Program-made: the position numbers and the translations under genes | Part shown: positions 1 through 7,336 of the stretch, piece after piece | How positions within the stretch are numbered: the first letter of the stretch is position 1 | Layout: each line of letters opens with the position of its first letter | Source of the DNA: Acidimicrobiales bacterium | GTDB taxonomy: Bacteria > Actinomycetota > Acidimicrobiia > Acidimicrobiales > Iamiaceae | NCBI GenBank assembly: GCA_020439505.1 | Contig: JAGQSO010000040.1 | Span: 1-62,216, forward strand | Length of the DNA stretch: 62,216 nucleotides | Direction of reading: 5' to 3' | Notes under the pieces: model-generated | What the model was told of the DNA's origin: nothing | The model's input: only the letters and a program-made list of their open reading frames with translations | Database searches by the model: none

Positions 1-124
1 ACGCTGTCCAGCGGGTCGTCGGCGGAAGGGGACTGGCGGAGGGGGACCGGAGGACTACCCAGGACCGGCCGGGTGAAACCGGAGCGGCTGGACCGCCGCC
101 TGTCCGGGCGAGTCCTTCGGCCGT

Positions 125-130
125 TAGCGT
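125..130 (+). promoter_or_regulatory. -10 element (TAGCGT) for leaderless hemQ
   Basis: TAGCGT lies 7 nt before the ATG of hemQ, so transcription would begin at or next to the start codon. No Shine-Dalgarno sequence fits in this space. Same pattern as many other genes in the window; no convincing -35 is seen. Confidence 0.6.
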
Positions 131-137
131 CTCGGGG

Positions 138-821
138 ATGACTGACGCTCTGGAACCGACGGTGGGCCTCGGTGTGCTCCACCTGTTCTGCTCGACGGCT
201 GACGGGGTCGATCGCGCCGCTCTGGCCGGGGCCGTCGAGGCCGCGAAGCTCGACGAGGTTCAGGTGGTCCCCGTAGCGGTGCTGGGCCACAAGGCTGACG
301 TGGCGTTGATGGTCCTGGGTCGCGACCTCTGGCGGCTGCGCCGGTTCCAAGCCGAGGTGGTGGCGTCGGGGTTGACCGTCGTCGACTCCTACGTCTCGCT
401 GACCGAGCTCTCCGAGTACGCCAAGGGCCTTCCCGAGGCCATGGCCCAGGCCCGGCTCTACCCCCAGCTGCCGCCGGAGGGGAAGCCCGCCTGGTGCTTC
501 TACCCGATGTCCAAGCGACGCGAGGCCACCCACAACTGGTTCACCCTGCCCTTCGAGGAGCGCGACAGCCTCATGCGTGAGCACGGGGCGACGGGGCGGG
601 GGTTCGCGGGTCGGATCCTCCAGCTCATCACCGGGTCGGCGGGGATCGACGACTACGAGTGGGGCGTCACGCTTTTCGCCCAGCACCCCGACGACCTCAA
701 GGAGGTCGTCTACAAGATGCGCTTCGACCAGGCTTCGGCGATCTACGCCGAGTTCGGACCGTTCGTCACCGGGATGGTGGGCACCCTCGACGAGGTCCTC
801 GACGCCGCCGGGGTCGAATGA
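138..821 (+). CDS. hemQ: Coproheme decarboxylase / chlorite-dismutase-family protein HemQ
   Basis: A 227-aa HemQ-type protein, which in actinobacteria oxidatively decarboxylates coproheme to heme b as the last step of the coproporphyrin-dependent heme pathway in the cytosol. The C-terminal half carries the family core: YPMSKRRE, where Tyr122 is at the position of the catalytic tyrosine, then NWFTLPFEER, the proximal-ligand-type His149 in MREHG, and a GxDDYEWGVTLF segment. Length matches the family (about 220-250 aa). The ATG at 138 is supported by a -10 hexamer seven nucleotides upstream. The stop overlaps the larE start by four bases. No other heme gene is in the window. Identification is firm; the residue assignments come from family knowledge. 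Confidence 0.92.
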   Translation: MTDALEPTVGLGVLHLFCSTADGVDRAALAGAVEAAKLDEVQVVPVAVLGHKADVALMVLGRDLWRLRRFQAEVVASGLTVVDSYVSLTELSEYAKGLPEAMAQARLYPQLPPEGKPAWCFYPMSKRREATHNWFTLPFEERDSLMREHGATGRGFAGRILQLITGSAGIDDYEWGVTLFAQHPDDLKEVVYKMRFDQASAIYAEFGPFVTGMVGTLDEVLDAAGVE

Positions 822-1675
822 TGAAGCCGCCCGACCCTGAACCTCAACTTGACGTCGACGGGGCGCTGAGCCGGCTTCGGGCGTGGTTCCGAGGGCACCA
901 GGCGGTGGTGGTGGCGTTGTCGGGCGGCGCCGATTCGGCCCTGGTCGCCTGGGTGGCCAATGACGAGCTCGGGCCGGACCGGGTGCACTGTGTGACCGCG
1001 GTGTCACCTTCGCTGCCCGAGGTGGAGCTCACCGGGTGTGCCGAGCTTGCGGCGCAATGGGGCCTCAACTGGTCCAAGGTCCTGACCGAGGAGATGGACG
1101 ACCCGGCCTACCTTCGAAACGACGCCGACCGCTGCTACCACTGCAAGGACGCCTTGTCGCGGGCGCTGGAGCCCCTCGCCGTGGCCGCCGGCGCGGTAGT
1201 GGTGTTGGGGGTGAACCTCGACGACCTGGGCGACCATCGACCCGGTCAGCGCGCCGCGACCGAGCACGGCGCCCGGTTCCCCCTCGTCGACGCCGGGTTC
1301 ACAAAGCCCATGGTCAGGGAGGCGTCGCGGGTGTTGGGGCTGTCGACCGCCGACAAGCCCGCCGCCGCATGCCTGGCGTCTCGGGTGCCCTACGGCACTC
1401 CGGTCACCTTGGGGGTGTTGCGGGAGGTTGCCGAGGCCGAGGCGGGCCTGCGGTCCTTGGGATTCGATGACCTCCGGGTGCGCCACTACGGCGAGACCGC
1501 CCGCATCGAGGTTCCGCTCGACCGTTTGGCCGACCTGGTGGCCGTCCGCGATGTGGTGGTCGAAGTCGTTCGTGGGGCGGGATACCGATATGTGACCGTG
1601 GATCTCGAGGGGTTGCGTTCGGGGAACCTGAACGGTGCCGTCGGCGGTCCGCTGGCGGACCATCGCTCCCTGTGA
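818..1675 (+). CDS. larE: ATP-dependent sacrificial sulfur transferase LarE family
   Basis: A 285-aa PP-loop ATPase of the LarE type. LarE adenylylates and thiolates the pyridinium dicarboxylate precursor of the nickel-pincer nucleotide cofactor, giving up a cysteine sulfur in the best studied member. Visible motifs are the PP-loop SGGADS (residues 35-40), the CYHCK motif (Cys106, Cys109) typical of LarE, and ACLASR with Cys185 at the place where I expect the sacrificial cysteine. The start is the first ATG of an ATGATG pair at 818; it overlaps the hemQ stop, and 821 is an equal alternative. LarB, LarC and LarA are absent here, so the acceptor in this organism is not shown by context. Confidence 0.85.
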   Translation: MMKPPDPEPQLDVDGALSRLRAWFRGHQAVVVALSGGADSALVAWVANDELGPDRVHCVTAVSPSLPEVELTGCAELAAQWGLNWSKVLTEEMDDPAYLRNDADRCYHCKDALSRALEPLAVAAGAVVVLGVNLDDLGDHRPGQRAATEHGARFPLVDAGFTKPMVREASRVLGLSTADKPAAACLASRVPYGTPVTLGVLREVAEAEAGLRSLGFDDLRVRHYGETARIEVPLDRLADLVAVRDVVVEVVRGAGYRYVTVDLEGLRSGNLNGAVGGPLADHRSL

Positions 1676-1889
1676 GGCTGGGATCGCCCTCCGTGGAGCC
1701 CCTCACTTTGAGCGTTATTCCGACCGCATGAAGTGATTGGTTATTCACGTCAAGTGGCCTGAAAACCACGGTCCACGGTTTTTTGTGAAGATCATCGAGG
1801 AGGGCCGTTTTTGCCCTTGAGTCCTTTGGTGGCCCAGCCGTTACCCCTTCCGACCCAGTCGTCGAGAAGTAGGAACGGGGCCAGTAACC
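1676..1889 (+). other. Intergenic region upstream of the GH16 gene
   Basis: 214 nt without a gene, noticeably AT-richer than its neighbours around 1710-1815. It contains a weak 6-bp hairpin (AAAACC/GGTTTT, about 1757-1777) followed by a T run, which could end the hemQ-larE transcript, and a short hairpin AGGGC/GCCCT at 1801-1817. I could not match it to a known riboswitch. The GH16 promoter must lie here, but I see no clear -35/-10 pair. Confidence 0.4.
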
Positions 1890-2819
1890 ATGAAGCTCTC
1901 AGCTCTCCGCAAGGTGGCAGTGTCGGTAGCGGCAGGAATCGCCGTGGCCGGGTTAGCAGCGTGCGAACCGGTGCCGGTCGACCCGACGCCCGCCCCCACC
2001 GGGTGGACCCTGGTCGGCGGTGACGAGTTCAACGGTTCGTCCCTCGACAGCTCCAAGTGGTCCGCCTACAACAACACCTACGGCGACGGGAACAACGAGT
2101 ACGCCTGCCTCACCCCCAACAACGTCGCCGTCAGCGGTGGGACGCTGAAGATCACCTCCAAGAAGGAGTCGGTCACCTGCCCCGGCGGCAAGGCCCGCAA
2201 CTACACCTCCGGGTTCATCGGCTCCCGCGAGGCCGGCACCTACTACACCCGCTACGCACGGTTCGAGATGCGGGCCCGCCTGCCCCACAACCAGGGCCTG
2301 TGGCCGGCCTTCTGGCTCCGCCACCGCAACGGTGCCGGTGTCGCCGAGGTGGACATCATGGAGTACTTCCACTCCCAGGTCCCCGGCAAGACCACCAACA
2401 CCTTGCACCTCGACGGACGTCACAACCTCTCCAAGAAGTCCTCGAACTTCGAGAGCTCCGGCGTGACCACCTCGGGCTGGCACAACTGGGCGGTCGAGAT
2501 CACCCAGCTCGACGGTGGAGCGGTCAAGTTCGATTTCCTCCTCGACGGGAACCTCACCCACACCTACACCGACACCCAGCACAACTGGGCTTCGGGCGCC
2601 GAGGACGGCACCTGGGACATCGCCATCAACCAGGCCGTCGGTGGCAACTGGGGTGGTGACCCCGACGGGGTCCTCGGGGAACTCCCCCTGGTGAACCGGT
2701 GCTCCATCTCGGGCACCTACCCCGGTGGCTGCAAGACCACCGGCATCAACCGGGTCGACTGGACCACCCCCACCGACGCCACCTACGAGGTCGACTGGGT
2801 AAGGGTCTACACCCGCTGA
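1890..2819 (+). CDS. Secreted GH16-family endo-beta-glucanase-like lipoprotein
   Basis: A 309-aa exported lipoprotein: positively charged N-terminus, hydrophobic stretch and lipobox GLAAC with acylated Cys25, then a short Pro-rich linker and one GH16 beta-jelly-roll domain (about residues 38-309). The catalytic signature EVDIMEY is at 153-159, with Glu153 and Glu158 as nucleophile and acid/base and Asp155 between them. The beta-bulge form of the motif (ExDxxE) is typical of laminarinase-like beta-1,3(4)-glucanases rather than kappa-carrageenases, but the substrate cannot be fixed from sequence. It probably acts at the outer face of the membrane on environmental or self glucan. Followed by a strong hairpin terminator. 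Confidence 0.88.
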   Translation: MKLSALRKVAVSVAAGIAVAGLAACEPVPVDPTPAPTGWTLVGGDEFNGSSLDSSKWSAYNNTYGDGNNEYACLTPNNVAVSGGTLKITSKKESVTCPGGKARNYTSGFIGSREAGTYYTRYARFEMRARLPHNQGLWPAFWLRHRNGAGVAEVDIMEYFHSQVPGKTTNTLHLDGRHNLSKKSSNFESSGVTTSGWHNWAVEITQLDGGAVKFDFLLDGNLTHTYTDTQHNWASGAEDGTWDIAINQAVGGNWGGDPDGVLGELPLVNRCSISGTYPGGCKTTGINRVDWTTPTDATYEVDWVRVYTR

Positions 2820-2858
2820 GCAGCCCCACCACCAGCCCCGCTGGCAAGGGCGAACCAC

Positions 2859-2890
2859 AGAGCCCCGGGTCAAAGGCGACCCGGGGCTCT
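2859..2890 (+). terminator. Hairpin terminator after the GH16 gene
   Basis: A perfect 13-bp inverted repeat, AGAGCCCCGGGTC and its complement, around a 6-nt loop, starting 39 nt after the GH16 stop. It is followed by a short mixed T run (GGTTTTC) rather than a long U tract, as is common in high-GC actinobacteria. Confidence 0.75.
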
Positions 2891-3015
2891 GCCGGTTTTC
2901 GGCCGCAGGCGCCGTCCTGGCGCCGCAGCGAAGGTGCACCAAGCGATGTGCACCGCCGAAGCCTTGGTGTCCGCGACGGGGGCCAAGGAGGGAGGCCGGA
3001 ACGGCCCGAAGGTAC

Positions 3016-3078
3016 GTTTGCGACGTTTGCTTCCCTGCTTGCGATTGAGTGTGGGGAGGAGGCGCAAACGTCGCAAAC
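3016..3078. repeat. 15-bp inverted repeat within repeat copy 1
   Basis: GTTTGCGACGTTTGC at 3016-3030 and its exact reverse complement at 3064-3078, separated by 33 nt. The arm is itself a near-duplication of GTTTGC. Confidence 0.85.
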
Positions 3079-3224
3079 CCGTCCTGGCGCCGCAGCGAAG
3101 CGAGGACCTGCCTGGACGGAACCAGCAGGTGGGCGCACCGCAGGTGCACCAAGAGAAGCGCACCGCCGACACCTGGGTGCCCGCGAAGGGGCCAAGGAGG
3201 GATGCCGGAACGGCCCAACGGTGC

Positions 3225-3288
3225 GTTTGCGACGTTTGCCTCCGGGGGTGGGATCGAGTGTGGGGGAGGGGCGGCAATCGTCGCAAAC
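3225..3288. repeat. 15-bp inverted repeat within repeat copy 2
   Basis: The same left arm GTTTGCGACGTTTGC at 3225-3239, with the right arm at 3274-3288 carrying one mismatch (GCAATCG instead of GCAAACG). The loop sequence differs from copy 1, while the arms are kept. Confidence 0.8.
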
Positions 3289-3434
3289 CCGTCCTGGCGC
3301 CGCAGCGAAGTGAGGACCTGCCTGGACGGAACCAGCAGGTAGCGCACCGCAGGTGCACCAAGAGAAGCGCACCGCCGACACCTGGGTGCCCGCGAAGGGG
3401 CCAAGGAGGAGGCCGGAACGGCCCGAACGGCCCG

Positions 3435-6302
3435 TCAGTGCTGGGCGGTTACGGAGAGGTCGAAGCCGGCGGTGGCCTGGTTTCGGCTGTTGAGGTGGAG
3501 TTCCACCGCGATGGTGTTGGTGCCGGCCACCAGGGCTGAGGCGGGAACCGGGTAGATCACCGGGATGTGGCGCTCGGCGGCGGGTACGGGACCCGAGGCG
3601 AAGGTGTCGAAGGTGACTGGGCCGGCGGGCATGTTGGAACGGGCCACCTCGACCCCATTGAGGTAGACCACGGCGCCGCTGTTGCGGATCAGGCCGATGT
3701 CGATGCCGGTCATGGTCGAGGGGTCGGCAACGTCGAAGGTGCGGCGGAAGTAGGCCACCAGTGGCCGGGGGGCCGGGGCCACCGAGATGATCGTGGCCTT
3801 GGGGGTGTCGCCGAAGCCGAGCTCGCCGGCGCCCGACGTCCACGCGGTGTCGTCGAAGCCGACGGTGTTCCACTCCGCGGCCGGTGCGGTGTCGGTGTAG
3901 GACCAGCGCCACTGCGAGCCGAACTCGACCAGGCGGTCTTCGGCGGGCACCGGTCCCTCGATGCGGATAGCTGCCGGGGACGCCGAACGGTTTCCGGCGG
4001 CGTCAAAGGCTCGCACCGTGTAGCGGGAGCCGGCGATCGGTGCGGTGTCGGTGAAGGTCGTTCCCGTCGTCGAGGCGATCACCCGGTTGTTGCGGTAGAC
4101 GTCATAGCTGACCGATCCGCTGGCGTCGGCTGAAGCTCCCCAGCCCAGCACCACGGTGTCGTTCCCAGCCGAGCCGCTCAACGACGTCGGGGTGGTCGGG
4201 GGGGTCGAGTCGGTGGGGCAGAACCGCCCGAACCCGCCCAACCAGTCGTTGGCGGCCACACCGGTGGAGGAACCCTTCACCAGGTCTCCGCCGACCCACA
4301 GGCATCCTCGGCTGTCCTGGTCGGTGGTCCACACCCCCTCGCCCGCGGCGCCCTTCAGGCCGTAGGGGAACCACGACTCGTCGATCTCGTGGGTCGCCGG
4401 GTCGAAGCGAGCCACGACGTTGATCGGGTGAACGGAACGGAACCCGGCCGGGCTGGCCCACGAGTTCGTCCCCTCGAGCAGGGTGTCGTCGCAGTGGCAG
4501 CCGACGTAGACCCAGTCGTCGTGGACCTCGATGGTCTGGGTGTCGCCTCCGGCCTTGGCGATGTGGGAGTCGAGGAGGGTGGTGCGGTTGCGGTCGTACC
4601 ACTGGGTGTCGTGTTCGGAGCCGCCGACCATTATCTGGTTGCCGTACTCGGCCACCGCGTACTGGTAGGCGTCGAACTCGGGGTCATCGACCGGGTTGCC
4701 CGACGGTTGGAACGGGCCTACCCCAGGAACCGGGGCCCCGGTGGCGGTGTCGGTGATGGCGAAGTAGGCGTGGTTGGTGTCACCGTTGACCGAGTCGAAG
4801 AACCCGGCCATGTAGACCCGGTCTCCGGCCGCTGCGGCCCGGACCCCCACGCCGGTCCCGTTGATGACCGGCTTCCAGGTGCCCGGCGATCCATCGGTGG
4901 CGCTGAGGCTGACGGCCCGTGAGACGGTGATCTCGTTCCAGGTGCCGCCCTTGACCCGGTTGAAGCGGCCCACCGCGTAGATCCAGCCGTTGCGCTGGTC
5001 CAGTCCCCGAACGATGGCGGTCTCGGAGGTGTGGCTGATGTTGGCCTTCCAGGTCGGGATGACCTCTCCGGTGTTCGGGTCGAGGGCGACGAGCCCGGCG
5101 GTGTCGGGTTGGCCGTCCACCGAGGTGAAGTCGCCGCCGACGATCAGCTTGTTGTCGTCGGTGAAGGTCATGGCCCAGACCCGCCCGGCGAAAACCGGGT
5201 TGAACGACGAGATCCAGTTGCCGTCGAGGTCGAAGGCAGCGAGTGACGCCTGTGGGTAGGCGGGGCCGGATGGTCCCTGCTGGACGTCGGTGAAGCGGCC
5301 GCCGACGAAGACCCGGTCACCGTGCACCTTCAACACGTTGACGGTGGTGTTCCACGGGTCGATCTCGTCTTCGCCGGTGTGGTCCATGCCGGTTACGCCC
5401 CAGGGGGCGAACTCGGGGATGTTCTTGAGCCCGGCCGGAACCGGTTCGGCGGGAAAGGTGGAGGGCATCTCCGGCAGGGTTACGTCGCCGTTGGCGATCT
5501 GGGGACGGATCCAAACCCGGGTGAAGGGCAGGACGAAGCCCGAGAAGCTTGAGTACCGAAACAAGAAGTTCGATGAGCTGGACGAGCCACCGAGGACGTT
5601 GGTGCCGTAGCCGAAGCCCTGCTGCCAGTTGTTGTCCTCGGAGGCGTAGGTCCGGAGGCGGAGCAGACCCTGCTTACCTTTGAGACCGGCGACCGGATAG
5701 TCGTAGAAGTTGGAGTAGGTGTCTTTGGTGTTGCCGTTGGCGTAGTTGGTGGTGCCGATGCGCATCGACGTCATCTTCAGGCCCTGGGGGAAGGCCCAGC
5801 TCCAGGTGGAGTAGGACGGGAACAGGCGCATGTCTTGGCGGCTCGAACCCGACGAGTTGGTGGCCCGCTCGATGCGGATCCCGTCGGGCAGGGCCGACAG
5901 CGCCTGTCCGTTCAACAGGTCGTCGATGGTGCCGGTGGGGAGAGCAGCGGCGCTGAAGGCACCGGAGCCGTCGACGGTGCTGCGCAGAACTGCGGGGGTC
6001 GACTGGCCAGCGGGTCGGAACGTCCAGTTGTGGCGGCCGCGGGCCACCAGAACCCAGCCACCCCCGTCGGTGGTCATGTCGCAGTAGAACTGGGTGGGGC
6101 GGTCCAGGCCGGGCAGGTTCAGCCAGTAGATGCCGTCGGTCGAGGACGGGAAGGCCTGCTTGATGCCCCAGCACGACGCTCCTGCGCCGGCCGAGGTGAG
6201 GCCGTCGCCGGTCGGGACGTCGGCCGGGTCGCATGCGGTGAGTGGGATGATCAGCAGGGCGAGGAGAAGCGCCAGCCGCCTGATTGCCTTGGCCAATTTC
6301 AT
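3435..6302 (-). CDS. Large secreted lipoprotein: fibrinogen-like domain, beta-propeller repeats, FN3 and C-terminal beta-sandwich
   Basis: A 955-aa exported protein starting MKLAKAIRRLALLLALL with lipobox PLTAC (Cys24). Domains in order: a fibrinogen C-terminal-like domain (about 42-270; FYCDMTTDGGGWVLVARG is the hallmark); several delta-60/DUF5122-type propeller blades (about 310-660; repeated VFVGGRFTDV, LIVGGDFTSV and IYAVGRFNRV with intervening AAFDLDG or ALDPNTG strands); a fibronectin type III domain (about 690-775); and a C-terminal galactose-binding-like sandwich (about 785-955; VVYLNGVEVARSNMP). The start at 6302 is chosen over one 33 nt upstream because GAGAGGA precedes it at good spacing and the signal peptide begins there. 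Likely an extracellular adhesin or glycan-binding protein; no catalytic site is recognised. Confidence 0.82.
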   Translation of the reverse strand: MKLAKAIRRLALLLALLIIPLTACDPADVPTGDGLTSAGAGASCWGIKQAFPSSTDGIYWLNLPGLDRPTQFYCDMTTDGGGWVLVARGRHNWTFRPAGQSTPAVLRSTVDGSGAFSAAALPTGTIDDLLNGQALSALPDGIRIERATNSSGSSRQDMRLFPSYSTWSWAFPQGLKMTSMRIGTTNYANGNTKDTYSNFYDYPVAGLKGKQGLLRLRTYASEDNNWQQGFGYGTNVLGGSSSSSNFLFRYSSFSGFVLPFTRVWIRPQIANGDVTLPEMPSTFPAEPVPAGLKNIPEFAPWGVTGMDHTGEDEIDPWNTTVNVLKVHGDRVFVGGRFTDVQQGPSGPAYPQASLAAFDLDGNWISSFNPVFAGRVWAMTFTDDNKLIVGGDFTSVDGQPDTAGLVALDPNTGEVIPTWKANISHTSETAIVRGLDQRNGWIYAVGRFNRVKGGTWNEITVSRAVSLSATDGSPGTWKPVINGTGVGVRAAAAGDRVYMAGFFDSVNGDTNHAYFAITDTATGAPVPGVGPFQPSGNPVDDPEFDAYQYAVAEYGNQIMVGGSEHDTQWYDRNRTTLLDSHIAKAGGDTQTIEVHDDWVYVGCHCDDTLLEGTNSWASPAGFRSVHPINVVARFDPATHEIDESWFPYGLKGAAGEGVWTTDQDSRGCLWVGGDLVKGSSTGVAANDWLGGFGRFCPTDSTPPTTPTSLSGSAGNDTVVLGWGASADASGSVSYDVYRNNRVIASTTGTTFTDTAPIAGSRYTVRAFDAAGNRSASPAAIRIEGPVPAEDRLVEFGSQWRWSYTDTAPAAEWNTVGFDDTAWTSGAGELGFGDTPKATIISVAPAPRPLVAYFRRTFDVADPSTMTGIDIGLIRNSGAVVYLNGVEVARSNMPAGPVTFDTFASGPVPAAERHIPVIYPVPASALVAGTNTIAVELHLNSRNQATAGFDLSVTAQH

Positions 6303-6333
6303 GGGGTGGTCCTCTCGCCCTCGGTGCCACCCC

Positions 6334-6361
6334 ATCCTACGCCGCCCATGCTCCGTGGCAA
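6334..6361 (-). promoter_or_regulatory. Promoter of the fibrinogen-domain lipoprotein gene
   Basis: On the minus strand, TTGCCA (6356-6361) and TAGGAT (6334-6339) are 16 nt apart, close to a housekeeping sigma consensus. The leader is about 25 nt and contains GAGAGGA before the ATG at 6302. Confidence 0.65.
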
Positions 6362-6409
6362 TAGTCCAAATGATCTCACTTAGGGTGAGCGGACCTCGGG
6401 TAGCTCAGG

Positions 6410-7336
6410 TCAGGCCTTCGACCAAGGAAGGGACCGACCGAGCAGGGCCTCGGTCGCCTCCACGTGAGGGGTGAGCTGCTCGGTGAGCATCGCCCGCACC
6501 TCGGAATCCATCCCTGCGCTGGGTTCGGCGTTCCACGGCTCCACCGACGACAAGGCGTGGGTGGGGAGCCCGAGACGGCCGGTGACCTGGTCGCAGAAGG
6601 CCTGGGGGTCGGCGTACATCTCCTCGGAGGGGACCACCAGAACCCGGTCCCGTCCAAAGGCCTCGAACCACCGCTCCAACATGGGTGCATAGCAACCCTG
6701 GGCCACATAGGTCTGGTGGCGGTGGGCCATCGACCGATAGCGGGGGTCGTCGATGAGTCGCTGCTCCTCGCCCGCGGTCCGCGCTGCCTCCGCCGCCAAG
6801 GCCTCGGCGAAGCTGAGCGACTCTGTGTGGTTGCGGCGTTCCTTCCAATGCGAGAAGGCACGTTCCACCGGGTCGCGCAGCACCGCAACCACCAAGGCCT
6901 CGGGCACCACTTGTCGGGCCCGCATCGGGGCCAACGGGTGGAACAGGTAGTAGGGGCTGGCCTCGAAGGAGCACACCGGGTGACCGACGTGGCGTTCGGC
7001 CAGGCGGCGCCGGGCCGTGGTGGGGAAATGGGAGCGGTACCAGGCGAGGCCGCGGTCCCACTCCTCGTCGAAGAAATAGGTGCCCTTGATCTGTTGGGCG
7101 CGAGGGAACGTCGGCAACATCCCGGGATGCTCGGACAGGTACCGCCACAACGACGTGGTACCGCCCCGCTTGGCTCCGACCACCACCAGGTCGGGACCCG
7201 GTCGCCAGTTGGCCGTCGCCACGCCGACCGACCGAAGCGCCTTCTTGGCCGATGCCGTCAGGGCGGTCCCGGGTCCCGAACGGCGCACCCCCTCCAACAG
7301 GCCTGAACGGGGGGCGACCGGATCTACAGGGCTCAA
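6410..7336 (-). CDS. PAPS-dependent sulfotransferase family protein
   Basis: A 308-aa cytosolic sulfotransferase. The 5'-phosphosulfate loop GAKRGGTTSLWRYL (about residue 54) and the 3'-phosphate-binding stretch LRDPVERAFSHW (about residue 153) are both present, so PAPS-dependent sulfation of a carbohydrate or lipid-linked glycan is expected. The start is inferred as TTG at 7336: it overlaps the stop of the upstream polymerase/ligase gene as TTGA, and GGGAG lies at suitable spacing. An upstream in-frame extension exists only as antiparallel shadow of that gene. Last gene of the seven-gene polysaccharide cluster; it implies a sulfated product. Confidence 0.8.
   Translation of the reverse strand: MSPVDPVAPRSGLLEGVRRSGPGTALTASAKKALRSVGVATANWRPGPDLVVVGAKRGGTTSLWRYLSEHPGMLPTFPRAQQIKGTYFFDEEWDRGLAWYRSHFPTTARRRLAERHVGHPVCSFEASPYYLFHPLAPMRARQVVPEALVVAVLRDPVERAFSHWKERRNHTESLSFAEALAAEAARTAGEEQRLIDDPRYRSMAHRHQTYVAQGCYAPMLERWFEAFGRDRVLVVPSEEMYADPQAFCDQVTGRLGLPTHALSSVEPWNAEPSAGMDSEVRAMLTEQLTPHVEATEALLGRSLPWSKA

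Larger units (their letters stand above)
2912..3432. repeat. Tandem ~210-bp direct repeat, 2.5 copies
   Basis: Three successive copies of one unit: 2912-3078 (about 44 nt shorter by internal deletion), 3079-3288 (full, 210 nt) and 3289-3432 (truncated at the right). Each copy starts with GTCCTGGCGCCGCAGCGAAG; the full units go on through blocks ending in GAGGACCTGCCTGGACGGAA, GTGCACCAAGAGAAGCGCAC and GGGGCCAAGGAGG. The array fills the space between two convergent genes and ends against the stop codon of the minus-strand gene. All open frames across it simply follow the repeat, and I see no start with codon character, so I regard it as non-coding. Confidence 0.85.

Noticed and set aside
1676..1889. 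Riboswitch upstream of the GH16 gene
   Set aside because: The AT-rich leader with short hairpins suggested one, but it does not match conserved cores known to me (c-di-GMP, c-di-AMP, cobalamin).
2912..3432. Possible CRISPR array
   Set aside because: Units are about 210 bp, adjacent, only 2.5 in number, and no short repeat with unique spacers or cas gene is seen.
2746..3912. Minus-strand frames across the repeat array with about 380 to 480 codons
   Set aside because: They run through the terminator, the repeats and the ends of two real genes in the wrong frame; the protein would be Arg/Pro/Gly-rich and repetitive without domain character.
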